Positions 33,276 to 44,179 of a DNA stretch of 64,000 nt are shown one piece after another. The notes beneath the pieces were generated by a model. That model searched no databases, was not told the origin of the DNA, and was given only the letters and a program-made list of their open reading frames with translations. Position 1 is the first letter of the stretch. The number at the start of each line of letters is the position of its first letter. Origin of the DNA: Forficula auricularia (taxonomy: Eukaryota; Arthropoda; Insecta; Dermaptera; Forficulidae); NCBI GenBank assembly GCA_024734495.1, contig JALMQS010000085.1:26907766-26971765 (forward strand). The letters are read 5' to 3'. The position numbers were made by a program, and so were the translations under genes.

Positions 33276-34660
33276 AAACTTCCAAATCGGCCCAACCCCG
33301 GTCATATTTAAATTTCATAGAGACAAAATTTGACACCCAGTACTTGTCATATTTGCATTCAGAAGACAGACGTAGCGTCTGAGCACCAATCACAGAGCGA
33401 TATGAATTTTAGTTCATTTATAATTTTTGAGGGCCTAAAAACCACGGAAATTTTGGATTTTTTCAGATTTTTGCTTATAAATCGAAAACCATGTGTCTGA
33501 CAGAAAATTTCATTCTTAGCAAAATGAAAGAGCATAAAATTTCACGCTGGATCTGAACTTAAAAGTTAATATCAATTGAGCCGTTTTTCCACAATTGATC
33601 TTCAAAGATAGGCAATTTTTACCAACTTAGCGGAAAATTGGATTATGCTTATTAGGTGGTCACAAGAAACCACTCTTCGAATTTTGGTGCTGACCACCTA
33701 ATAGTTGCCAATTGGCTAAAAAATGAGATTGGCAAAGTTTCATCTTAATTGGACAACGGTATCCCGTGCCGCAATGAGGTCGGATCATGTCATGTCTTGG
33801 AAAATGCTGGATATCTTCAAATCTAAAAGTTTTAACAAAAAAGTGGCTCAAGTAAAACTTCAAGCCAACAAAATTTCCTAGAAAATGAGATAAGAATCAA
33901 GTTTCTAGGATGAGTGGTTTTCATTTTATGAAGGAAAAACTGCAATTTTTGCAAAAAATTGATGATTTCCTGTCATAGAAAATGCTGGATATCTATAAAA
34001 ATCTAACAGTTTTAACAAAAATGTGATCCAGGTAAACGTTCAAGCTAACAAAATTTGATCCCCGGCCTGTTTTTTGACAGGCGCTAATACCGGTTCTAAA
34101 CTTAAATAGATGAAATTCTTAATCATTTTACGTATAATTTAAAGAGCTTTAATTTATCTAATAAAGATCTTTTTGATTTGATAAGCCGATTTTGTAGAGT
34201 TATTTAAGAAAAACTAAAAAAACTCCTAAATTTTCTCATTTTGAGGCGCGTAGAAAAATTTCCACAAGACAGATTTGGAGGAAAACTTAGGATAGTAATA
34301 TTGGAGTACCAATAAAGGTATTCCATCAATCAAAATCTTTACCGGGAATTATTTCCTGTTAAAATCGTAATTTGCCTGGACTAAAGAAGCTGTAACTAAA
34401 TTGTTTTTTAATTTTAAAAAATATCTATTTTACCATTATCAGTAGTCTCAACCAATTTATTAAATATGAAGAACTCAATTAGCGAACTATAGTCCAAGTA
34501 TATTATAATATACATTTAATAGGTAGGTAAACCTGTAAATTTTCCCATTCCTCATGCACTCTTTTTGTTTGTTCTTAATTTTACAGATGGTCAAAATCGC
34601 CTCTAAAAACTACTTTTGAAATCCAAACTCCCCCCCCCCCCCCCCCCCCGGGGGAAGGCA
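33276..34660. repeat. Fold-back family C, copy 2 (reverse)
   Basis: Reverse-oriented relative of 25905-27145: AGGCGCGTAGAAAAATTTCC, CCAATAAAGGTATTCC, then TATTATAATATACATTTAAT, AAAATCGCCTCTAAAAACTA and a C-run of about 19 at 34630-34648. The inner part (33420-33990) repeats the palindrome words of 27421-28490. Confidence 0.7.
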
Positions 34661-34946
34661 TGTAAATTATGTACCTACCTACAAAAGCTCTTTATTTACT
34701 CTTTTAAGACCTTAAAAAGGAAGAAAGAGTTTACGAATTGTTCATTTTTTTTATTATTTTAAATATAAAAATGACATTCTAATAATTTTGTTATTATTCA
34801 GGGGCTGGCCTTTCATTTGGGTAAAATATTGATCATTATTATTTCTTTAAATTTCACTAATCTATTGTGTAGGTATTCACGAATGTAGGAAGATAATGCG
34901 AACCTTTAGAGACCACCAAAGTAGAAAACAAGGTTTTACTTGAACC

Positions 34947-35083
34947 CGAGGGGTAACCGCGACCCTAAAATCGTGTACACCTAATTCCACTTCCACTTTC
35001 ATTTCCAAGTAGGTAGATGACAATAGATTATGATGAATTCCAAAGACGGTGTACACCTAATTCCAATCGCGGTTCATCCCTCG
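34947..35083. mobile_element. MITE, 137 bp, second copy
   Basis: Ends CGAGGGGTAACCGCGA and TCGCGGTTCATCCCTCG, with 8-base duplication CTTGAACC / CTTGAACT. Same family as 17424-17569. Confidence 0.85.
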
Positions 35084-35334
35084 CTTGAACTGTTTTCTGA
35101 TAATACTTTGTTTGCTAACTATTTTTACTAGTTTTGAGCCTTTGTTTGTTTTTTTTGTCGATAAAAACATAGACCGAGAGCTAGTGACCATTTTGGAAGA
35201 TGATTTTAGAATCCAAATAACATATCGTCGGCTTAGAGTGTAAAACTGCTAACTCCATTTTTTATCATATATGACATATTAATACCGGTTCGAAAGAAAA
35301 AGAGATGCAGCATCGTCCTAGTAAAACTGCTAAA

Positions 35335-36640
35335 TGCGATTTTTGACGTTTCGGTTTAAATTGGTAACCATTGCTGAAGACACGGAGGAATCGACTTAAA
35401 ATCAAAAATAGAGATTGATTCTCATCTATTACTTGAGGAATAATAATTATACATTAGATTTTTGACGCTTCGATTATTATTGGTAACCATTGCTGAAGAC
35501 AGTTAATCGGTTTAAAATCAAAAATAACGATCGATTCTTGTCTAATACTAGAGGACTAAACTTATTGCATTAGATTTTTGATGTTTTGACTATTAATGGC
35601 AACCTCTACTGAAAACGTGGAAGAATCGACTTAAAATCAAAAAGACTAAATTCTTTTATGGTAAACAACTCAGGCTCAAGTACTAGATGAGAATCAATCG
35701 CTATTTTTGGTTTAAAGTCGATTCCTCTATGTCTTCATCAATGGTTACCAATAAAAACCGAAACGTCAAAAATCCAATATAGAATGATTATTCCTCAAGT
35801 ACTAGGTGAGAATCAATCGCTATTTTTGCTTTAAAGTCGATTGCTCTATGTCTTTAGCAATGGTTACCATTAAAAACCGAAACGTCAAAAATCCAATATA
35901 GACTGGATATTTCTCAAGTATTAGATGAGATCAATCGCTATTTTTGATTTTAAGTCGATTTCTCTATGTCTTCAGCAAAGGTAAGGGATAAGAAAACAAC
36001 GCCAGTTGCTATGGTTACTTAAAAAATTTCCTCCAAAATTTTTAGCTTTTCACAGAGAGAAGCCTATCCATTCTTATTTAAGCAAGGCTAAATGATCTAT
36101 ATTAAAACGTTCAAATGAATAAATTTTAAAGAATTTACTAAAAACTTTATTTAACATTTTTTGTGGTCCCCAAGGCACTTAATTAGGATATTAAATTTCA
36201 TCAAAATTGGTTAAGTCATTTTCAAGATATTTAGAAAAAACTAAAAAAGTACTGAAATAAAGTACTAATGTTTGTGGACCGATATGTACAAAAAACTAAT
36301 CAGCGCTTCATTTTGTTAAAAGAATGCTAGGTTTACAATTTCATTTCAATCGGTGCAACGGTGTGGAAAAAATCGTGGGCCAAAAAACGATAACATACAT
36401 CCATCCATCCGCACGCACTAAATGAAAAAATCCCACTTTTTGGCCTCTCGACGAGACCCCATATAATTTTTGGCAAAACCGTCACGTGCTAAAATTCAAC
36501 CTAATTGAATACTACAATTTGTGACTTTAATTGAGTCCATGGTTTCCGTAGTCTTTACCTGAGGACACTTTGAAGTCGCGCGTGCCGCCAGACCGATTAC
36601 AATACTTTCCCCATGCTTCGCATTGGATAAAGTAAAAAAT
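35335..36640. repeat. Family B repeat with mirrored tandem units
   Basis: Left half (35335-35660): about three units of about 120 bases read as TTTTTGACGTTTCGGTT, GGTAACCATTGCTGAAGAC, AATCGACTTAAAATCAAAAA. Right half (35680-35990): about three units in the opposite orientation. The remainder to 36640 matches 18270-18993. A left-half fragment also lies at 57405-57640. Confidence 0.8.
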
Positions 36641-37400
36641 TGTGGATCTCAAGGGTATGACTCAACGCCCTTTGCTCCAGGCCACCAACTCGAAGCCGCA
36701 GCAGATCGCTTTCCTTGAGAATGGCCACATTTGCGGCCTTCAGCCCTTCTATCTCCACACTTGCCGCCTCCATTTGACCGCGCAGGTTGCTCAATAAAAG
36801 AGATTGTTCGCGTATCTCATGGACATTTTTAAGAGACATGGGAATGTCCCTGATAGAGACTTTAAGTTCTTTCAGCACACCCGCGATACTCTCAAGAGAG
36901 GGGGAAGGCGAATTCGCCAGGTCTAAAGACCTAATGGGGGGAAGATGCGGAAGCCCACCAGGGAGAGGAGAACCAGGGGTTTTAGATTCCCTGGTACATC
37001 CATCACATTTCCACTGGGTTAATTTTGTTTTCATAAAATCGAGGTCATTTTGGGTAATCTTAAGGCATTTTAGGTGGAAAAGATTGGTGCGGAGCTCACA
37101 GCCTATCCCCACTCGGGCAGCTCTGCCAACGCTTGAACCGCACTTTGGACAGAGAGAGAGATTATAATAAAGCAATGAAGCGAGAGCACAAAGAAAAGAA
37201 AAAATATAGAACGAAAAAATTGAAAATACAGACTCGAAAACGGACAGGAAGCGACACTATATAGCACACAGGCGATGGTGCTAAAGTCCACGACCATAAT
37301 GATGTAAGAAAATAGGAAATAAAACACGGATAACACAAAAACTGCAGAAAACAGAGGAGCGCTCAGACACGTCTAGCCTTAACGACAGTCAGCTCATAAG
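36641..37400 (-). mobile_element. LINE ORF1 (PHD-type finger plus coiled coil) with 5' UTR, truncated
   Basis: From about 37160 the frame encodes a Cys-rich module (LCPKCGSS, GIGCELR, NLFHLKCLKIT, QWKCDGC), which has the Cys/His order of a PHD finger. Next come a Pro/Ser linker, then a leucine-rich coiled-coil-like stretch (LLLSNLRGQMEAASVEIEGL) and LEQRALSHTLEIHN, the usual junction before the RNA-binding part of LINE ORF1. There the frame is cut by family B at 36640. Bases 37176-37400 look like a LINE 5' UTR. ORF1 packages retrotransposon RNA; this copy is a fragment. Confidence 0.7.
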
Positions 37401-37511
37401 TCTATATAATTATAATACATATTAATTTAAATTTTTCGTTAAATTGAAGGGTTGGTCTTGTCACAAATATAATAAAACAACAATTTTAATAACTATTTGA
37501 ATTATTCAATT

Positions 37512-37562
37512 GACAACTATACAGCCTCGGTCACCACTGGTCGACCATCCTCAGCAGTTATC
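37512..37562 (-). ncRNA. Hammerhead-like motif, left arm
   Basis: Minus strand: GATAACTG, CTGAGGA, T, stem GGTC...GACC-type, then GAGGC in place of GAAAC, TGTA, then TAGTTGTC, which pairs with the first strand using two wobbles. The damaged GAAAC makes it probably inactive. Confidence 0.35.
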
Positions 37563-37914
37563 TCGTTCAAGAACCGGAATTTGTCATTTCACATGAAACA
37601 TTCATTCTTAAATCTTCAATATAGATACATCACACAATTCATTACAATCACACACATATATATATATATATAGCAACGATTTATAAAAACGTTTATCACT
37701 GAACTAGAAACTATTTTGAATTAATGATTATATTAAAATTAATATAATCATTAATTCAAAATAGTTTCTAGTTCAGTGATAAACGTTTTTATAAATCGTT
37801 GCTATATATATATATATATATGTGTGTGATTGTAATGAATTGTGTGATGTATCTATATTGAAGATTTAAGAATGAATGTTTCATGTGAAATGACAAATTC
37901 CGGTTCTTGAACGA

Positions 37915-37964
37915 GATAACTACTGAGATGGTCGACCAGTGGTGACCGAAACTGTATAGTTATC
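37915..37964 (+). ncRNA. Hammerhead-like motif, right arm
   Basis: GATAACTA (37915-37922) and TAGTTATC (37957-37964) pair perfectly over 8 bases, enclosing CTGAGA (one base short of CTGAGGA), TGGT...ACC, GAAAC, TGTA. The damage is opposite to that in the left arm. Confidence 0.4.
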
Positions 37965-38142
37965 AATTAAATAATTCAAATAGTTATTAAAATTATTGTT
38001 TTATTATATTTGTGACAAAACCAACCCTTCAATTTAACGAAAAATTTAAATCAAGTCACTTAAGTTCTGGAAGAAATTTAATACATATTAATTATTTAAT
38101 TGAAAAGTTTTTGTTTTGCCGAGAGTAGCAGAGTTGTTGATT

Positions 38143-38515
38143 CACAAAGAGGAACAAAGAGGTTGTCTCTGCTTGATGCAAATAAACATACACATATATA
38201 TCTAGATGATATATCTGTATATATATATTATTTATTTGTTTGAGACTATAGTTTCGAAGACTTGGTCTTCATCATCAATCTTTTTTAATTATAAATGTTG
38301 TTTTTCATGGAGTCAATATCGTATGGATATTGTCTCCATGAAAAACAACATTTATAATTAAAAAAGATTGATGATGAAGACCAAGTCTTCGAAACTATAG
38401 TCTCAAACAAATAAATAATATATATAGACAGATATATCATCTAGATATATATGTGTATGTTTATTTGCATCAAGCAAAGGACAACCTCTTTGTTTCTCTT
38501 TGTGATATTAATTAT
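38143..38515. repeat. Palindrome built from the zinc-finger 3' block, with hammerhead-like words
   Basis: Arms of about 175 bases meet near 38325. Their outer ends (TGCTTGATGCAAATAAACAT and its mirror) are the same block found 3' of both zinc-finger loci. Inside each arm, TTGATGATGAAGAC, CAA, GTCTTCGAAACTATAGTC has the order CTGATGA-N-stem-GAAAC with a C to T change. Confidence 0.8.
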
Positions 38516-38568
38516 TCACTAGATGGAATATTTTAAATTATTTGTACATTTAAATAGTAGGTACTAAC

Positions 38569-38638
38569 CTGTATAAATAGGGTAATTGTTTGGATTATTT
38601 TATATCATGTTGATATCAACAATCGTGAATGTATCCAT
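38569..38638 (-). pseudogene. Decayed copy of first exon
   Basis: ATG at 38638, an in-frame TAA after 12 codons, then NNPNNYPIYT plus one base at the donor CAG|GTTAGT. This is the same end and phase as exon 5609-5654. The upstream CTGCCACCTGCCGAT block (38800-38815) is shared too. It could have served the zinc-finger cluster at 22.8-24.1 kb, 14 kb downstream. Confidence 0.45.
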
Positions 38639-38959
38639 TATGCCTATTTTTTAATATTTATTTATATTGAAAATCCCAATATTAATTATATGAAAGATAT
38701 AAATTATTGAATTGTTCAAATCTATCAAATGACAAAGGTGCAAATGTATAACGGCATCTTTGAGCAATAGATGAAAAATTCAAATTCAAAATCGGCAGGT
38801 GGCAGTAGTGTAGCAAATTTGAAAATATTCAAATAAAACTAAATCAAAAAGAAGTAAAAATAATTTATTCTATATTAACTAAAAATTCCATATATTCTCA
38901 TTACTGAAAATTAAAGCATGGATGGTAAATTGAAATATGAACATTTAAATAGAGTAAAT
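38639..38959. other. 5' flank of the decayed exon; otherwise no gene
   Basis: Contains the block near 38797-38815 shared with the 5' flank of exon 5609-5654. The remainder is AT-rich without features. Confidence 0.35.
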
Positions 38960-39640
38960 AAGTTGACGTGTTCTGATGTGGCCATCCACTTGACTTTACC
39001 ATAAGCCTGGCCCCTCACTTATATTTATATTTAATCAAATTATTTATAATCATGATTATGTAGGGGAGGGGGATTAGTTTTTGCATTTTTAGCCTCTTGG
39101 GGGCCCACTGATTATGTATACAAAATTTGGTTGAGTTTGGTACAAGGACCAAGATTTTCATTTTTACCTCCCTCCCCCATTTTGGACGGTTAGTTTTTGC
39201 ATTTTTATATTTCTGGGGCCCCTCTGATTATGTATACAAAATTTGGTTGAGTTTGCTCAAATGGCCTAGATTTTTAATTTCTAACCCCCCCCCCTCAATT
39301 TTGGGTCGATATACACCAAAATCTAATCAGCTCTTAATCTCAATGGACCAAAACTACGTGTGAAATTTGGTTTCGATATTCAAACTAGTTTTTGAGCTAG
39401 CTTGTCCACAAAAATTTGGTAACGCACAGACTAAAACAGACAGACATTTTGACAAAACAATTATTATCTCGAAAAATATAATTTTTTCCATGTTCACTTA
39501 TTAGGGCTTTTCAATTCAATTTTTTTTTAATCAAAATAGTTTCAGCCGTTTTTGAGATATTTCGAAAAAAAAGAAGGAAAAAACCACTTTTTTCATGCAC
39601 GATTACAATACTTGACCATACCCTGTATGGTAAAGTAAAA
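38960..39640 (+). repeat. Family D repeat, two-unit core
   Basis: Colinear with 45995-46945: TGTTCTGATGTGG at the left, ACCATACCCTGTATGGTAAAG at the right, and between them about two core units (39065-39300). Confidence 0.8.
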
Positions 39641-39737
39641 ATTCCATATATTCTCATTACTGAAAATTAAAGCATGGATGGTCAATTGAAATATGAACAT
39701 TCAAATAGAGTAAAATAAAATATTAGTCATAGAATAC

Positions 39738-40264
39738 TTAAGGTAGTCCTTTCGCGACAATCCGCACAAAAAGTTTTAGCCTCGTAACCACTCTATAAAT
39801 ATCGACAGTGTTAAAATTTTAGGTTATGTTTTTTAACTTGACTGTACTTTTTACACTACTATATCCTCTTTATGAATGGATAGTTTCAAAACCATTGATA
39901 TTTTATCCCCTCCACTAAAAATAATCTCCCAAATATGTTTTTTTTTTATTTTTTATCAAAACTAAGAGGTAAATAATTTCAAATTTTTTTTAAGTTACTA
40001 CGAATATATTATTCTAACAAATATTAGTTTTTCATCAAGATGGTGAAAGTTCAATGAAAAAAAATAAAATAATGATCATTTTCCCACCCTTTCCCAATCT
40101 ACTATATGTAAAAAATTTCATTTTTAATTTCAATTATTTCATGTTTGATGTGGTAAATCGTCTTCAAATTTTAACACTGTGTTTATTAAGCTTTTAATGA
40201 CTAATAGGTATTCCAAGTTCCGAAGACTTATTGAATTTTTGCATTTGTGAAAGAACTACCTTAA
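39738..40264. mobile_element. TTAA-flanked element, 527 bp, diverged interior
   Basis: TTAA at both ends (39738-39741, 40261-40264). Ends AGGTAGTCCTTTCGCGAC and TTGTGAAAGAACTACC match the family, but the interior is mostly different from the 0.7 kb copies. Confidence 0.75.
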
Positions 40265-40435
40265 AATGTATTCTGAATTACATCGTTAACATTAAAAGAT
40301 TATCAAACAATATACAGTCGTTGGGAAATTCAATCGTTAAAAGTGGATTTTACAATTACTAGTGAAATTTCTACAATACAGGGTGATTCAAAACATTGGA
40401 CTCAATATCATAATTTATTATTTCATGCTCTATAC

Positions 40436-41475
40436 CAGAGGTGGCCTCAACGTGGCTCGCGAGCCGCATGCGGCTCTTCAGTCAATCTTGTGCGGCTCTT
40501 GAACCCTCATAAGTAATACTGATTTTAAAAAGTATAATAATTAAATTAAAAAATAATAATACCAATTACACTGCTCGACAAAAATTAATCAAAAATTTCT
40601 ACACGTAAACCTAACAGTGGATTCCAGTAAAGTTTTATGCTGATTCTTATGCAATTTCACGATTTTTTACAACACGTCAGAGTTTTGAGATATTATCGAT
40701 CAAAATGACGAAAAAGGCCATTTTGACCTATTTTCGAGTCCCATTAAATATTAAACAGCAATATTTGAAATCAAAATATTTTGTTGACGTAATAGAAAAC
40801 AGCTTCCTCTTTGATTTTCCAATTACCACTTGTTTTTAGCTCAATTAGAACTCGAGTTATAACTAAAAGAATACAAACTATGTTTATTATGCTTTAAAAT
40901 CACGTAGTTTTAGTTTTTTAAATATAACTCGAGTTATAATTGAGCTAAAAACAAATGGTAATTTGAAAATCAAAGAGGAAGCTGTTTTCTATTACGTCAA
41001 CAAAATATTTTGATTTAAAATATCGAGGTTTAATATCTAATGGGACTCGAAAATAGGCCAAAATGGCCTTTTTAGTAATTTTGGCCCATAATATCTCAAA
41101 ACTCTTGATGTGTTGTAAAAAATTGGGAAATTGCAGGATTATCAGCATATAAAACTCTACCGAAATCCATTGTTAGATTTACTGGGAGAAATTTTTTGTC
41201 GAACAGTGTTATCAGCCAGATTTCAAACAAATAACAGCCAACATGAACACTCGTAAAAGCACTTCTCAAAAGTAAAATGTTATTTCTTTTTATTTATTGT
41301 AATTGAACACTAATGTTATTATAAGTAGAGCAAAAAATAAATGTTACTTCATTTATATTTTATAAAATAAAAAATGTGTCAATGAACAATTAATTAATCT
41401 CCAAACAATGTGGCTCGCTTTGAAACAATTTTATAAATTTGCGGCTCCCAAAGTTAAGGTTAGTGGCCACCGGTG
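40436..41475. mobile_element. hAT-like non-autonomous element, 1.04 kb, with perfect duplication
   Basis: Ends CAGAGGTGGCC and GGCCACCGGTG are flanked by CTCTATAC at 40428-40435 and 41476-41483. The left end (ACGTGGCTCGCGAGCCGC) matches 24305. A fold-back (40569-41208) is inserted inside. Confidence 0.9.
40569..41208. mobile_element. Fold-back with Tc1/mariner-like ends
   Basis: Ends CACTGCTCGACAAAAA and TTTTTTGTCGAACAGTG lie next to TA. Each arm is about 300 bases and nearly complementary (ACTCGAGTTATAACT near the centre). A relic of the right end lies at 63100-63232. Confidence 0.85.
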
Positions 41476-41483
41476 CTCTATAC

Positions 41484-41869
41484 CCTTGGTGGGAATATTC
41501 GGTCTTCTAAGATCTTCTGTGAGGCCTTATTTATCTTTATACTATAGTTCATTTTTTCTGTTTAAAATTTTATATTTATAAAAAAAATATGAATTTTAAT
41601 CATACTAACCAATTTGGAATATGAACAGTTGATTAGAGAGAAAAATAAAGCATTTAGATTAGATAATCAAACAATACAACCATCGGAAAATGAATTATAC
41701 GAGTGTAGATATATAGACAATGTCGTTGAGATTAGGAATGTGTGTAAAAATTAAATTATCTTCATTTAAGAGTGGATCTTTATCTTTAAATTGTGAAAAA
41801 TAGAATGAGAGTGAATCTTCATATATTCAGATAAGCCTTTTATATTAGGGAAAGAGGTGTATCTTCAAG
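41484..41869. other. No recognised feature
   Basis: AT-rich, no coding or repeat signal recognised. Confidence 0.4.
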
Positions 41870-42290
41870 GGCGGATCCAGGAATTTTTTATGAGGGGGGG
41901 GGGGGCGATATTAAAAAAATACAAGAATATAACAATATTTTTATATTAGTAGAAAATTCAATTAATTAATGTTTATTTACAAGAAATACGCTTACATTCT
42001 AAAGAAACATTACACTTATACCAGGGGCGGTACCAGACTTTCATTTTGGGGGGCTCATGTACCGGAACCTCATCCCCCCACCCCGTTTTGGCCTTCAAAA
42101 GTAGTTTTTAGAGGCGATTTCGACCCTCTGTAAAATTATAAACAAATAAAAAGAGAGCATGAAGAAGGGGAAAATATACAGGGTTACCTATTAAATGTAT
42201 ATTATAATATACTTGGACTATAGTTCGCTAATTGTGTTCTTCATATTTATATACAAGTTTATAATGAAATTACTCATGTACCTATGTAAC
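41870..42290. repeat. Fold-back family C, left-part fragment
   Basis: GGCGGATCCAGGAATTTTTT and a G-run as at 25905, then TTTTTAGAGGCGATTT and TATTATAATATACTTGGAC as at 26100-26215. Confidence 0.8.
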
Positions 42291-42474
42291 ATTGAAGGCT
42301 GGATTATAAAGACATAAGACGATTCCTGTAATAAATGTTTTTATTAAAATAATATAAAGCAATAATTTATACAATATTTACAAATAGAAAAAATAGACAA
42401 AAAATTTATTAAAGTAAAGAGAAAATAAAGAGAAAGTAACTAAGCTGATACTGATCTCGTTTTACTGGGTAAAA

Positions 42475-42854
42475 TTTTAATTCATAGTTACAACACAGTT
42501 TCTGAGATAATAATAAATAATGAAAAATTTACACTAAAAACAAGCTGGCAAGAACACATGTATTTAACCTAAAAAGTGGATTTACTTTAGTCCTTTTTTA
42601 CGTTTTTTCACTTCAGCCATTGTCGTAACAGCTTTCAATCGCTTATTAAGAACTTTCTGTTTTATAAATCGACCTTTATAATGTACTTTATCCGTCATTT
42701 CTATGATAAAATATATACAAGCTCGGACAGTGTTGCCAGATTTGTCAAACGAGCACGGGATTGGCTAGTAGTGGTACATAAACAATCTTTTTGTCTGTTC
42801 TATATTCTCTAGCATCAACTTTTTGCTAGTATTGTCGAAAAACAACTACCTTAA
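42475..42854 (-). mobile_element. TTAA-family element, truncated
   Basis: Reversed relative of the left half of 5958-6670. It ends CGAAAAACAACTACCTTAA with TTAA at 42851-42854. The inner end is truncated and contains its own variant words (GTTGCCAGATTTGTCAAACG). Confidence 0.7.
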
Positions 42855-43360
42855 AACGTATATTTAAAATCCAAAAGAAAATAAATGTATGTGGTCGGAT
42901 GAGGAAATGGCCCGACGGGCCTGATGTGTTGCAATACCGGTGAGAATCGGTGATTTCGCACATAAACGAACCAAGAAGGACTAGCAAGAGATGGAATGTT
43001 TATTATGTATACAATATTTGGTTGAATTTGGTCCAAGGGCCTAGATTTTAATTTATTATTATTATTATAAAAGGTTTTCCTCCTTGATTAAGAAGAGCGT
43101 TTCATACTTTTTAGCGATTAAAACATCGATCAGTTCATGATTTAAGCTTTAGCACGAGATAAATGGTAAATTCGCTCATAAGTGGCTAGCACTTTTACCT
43201 TAAATGTAATTTTGTTACCGAGACAATTTGTATCACTGTCTATATTCAAAATATTTAATTTCTTTAGTGTTACTTTTTATCAAGCTTTTTCTTTTTTATC
43301 AATTTCAAAAATTCCATTGATAAGAGGGAGAAATTCTCGAGAATCGTTTGGTTTTTATTA

Positions 43361-43398
<38 letters not shown>

Positions 43399-43700
43399 GT
43401 AAGCCAATATATATTTGGAGAGCAGCCTGATATCCTTTGCAATCCAAGGTCAAATTTTATGGAAATACCAACAACGGTTTATTTCTACATATATTGTTTG
43501 TTTGTTTTTTTGGATATCTTAAGATGAAGATGTGAGAGAGGGGCTTCACAAAGCTAACGAATTTTCATTTACCCCGGTCATTAAGAGTCAACATACAGCA
43601 TTTTACAAGCAAAAACAAAAATTCTAAACGCCCGATTTGATACAGGCGGAATTTGAATATAAAGTAAGTGCTATATTACCAAGCAAATATTTTAATAAAT
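43361..43700. repeat. (AT)n microsatellite and repeat family E
   Basis: (AT)n at 43361-43395. Then AGCCAATATATATTTGGAG, TGGAAATACCAACAACG, GCATTTTACAAGC, colinear with 58455-58745. Confidence 0.75.
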
Positions 43701-43993
43701 GAGGCTCGTAAACTAAAAAAGTGACTTTAAATTTCAGGGGGGTATCTGTTCATTTACAGAGGAATAATAAATTTTTATCTAAATATTAGTTTGAGAAGGG
43801 TGAATTTTTATTACATAAAATCTATTGGACTATTTGCCTATTTATATTTGTAAGTTTTAAAAAACATAACATTCTCAATATATCAATTTTTTTCATGTGA
43901 GAGGTGCATTTTTTTAATAAATAAGATAAAAGATTGATGATGATTTGATTGTAATTAATTGTTATCTAATCTAAAAATAGAAACTATGTATGC
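43701..43993. other. AT-rich, no feature seen
   Basis: No gene or repeat recognised. Confidence 0.4.
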
Positions 43994-44153
43994 ACTGTAT
44001 TAGATGAAGGAGTATTAGCCAAAGTTGGATGCGCTGGGTTCAATAAAACACCCATGGCCAAATAAATTCAAGCCGAAACGTTTTATTGAGGGTGTTTTAT
44101 TGAACCCAGCGCATCCAACCTTGGCCGATACTTCCTCTTTCATCTAATGCAGT
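43994..44153. repeat. Palindrome in the 3' flank of the SAM/zinc-finger gene
   Basis: Arms of about 60 bases (GTTGGATGCGCTGGGTTCAA and TTGAACCCAGCGCATCCAAC) enclose TGGCCAAATAAATTCAAGCC and GAAACG. These are the same stem-GAAACG words as the 4972 motif, but the CTGATGA part is missing. Confidence 0.85.
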
Positions 44154-44179
44154 TTCATCACAGCCACGAACTCTAACAA

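Larger units (their letters stand above)
37424..38052. repeat. Near-perfect 629-bp palindrome with a hammerhead-like motif in each arm
   Basis: Arms of about 310 bases meet near 37738 (TTAATGATTATATTAAAATT and AATTAATATAATCATTAA). Each arm has an (AT)n tract, the ACGAGATAAC segment and a CTGAG...GAAAC motif. Confidence 0.9.

Noticed and set aside
36787..37167. 126-codon plus-strand frame
   Set aside because: Antisense of the LINE ORF1 fragment, which has clear Cys-rich and coiled-coil features.
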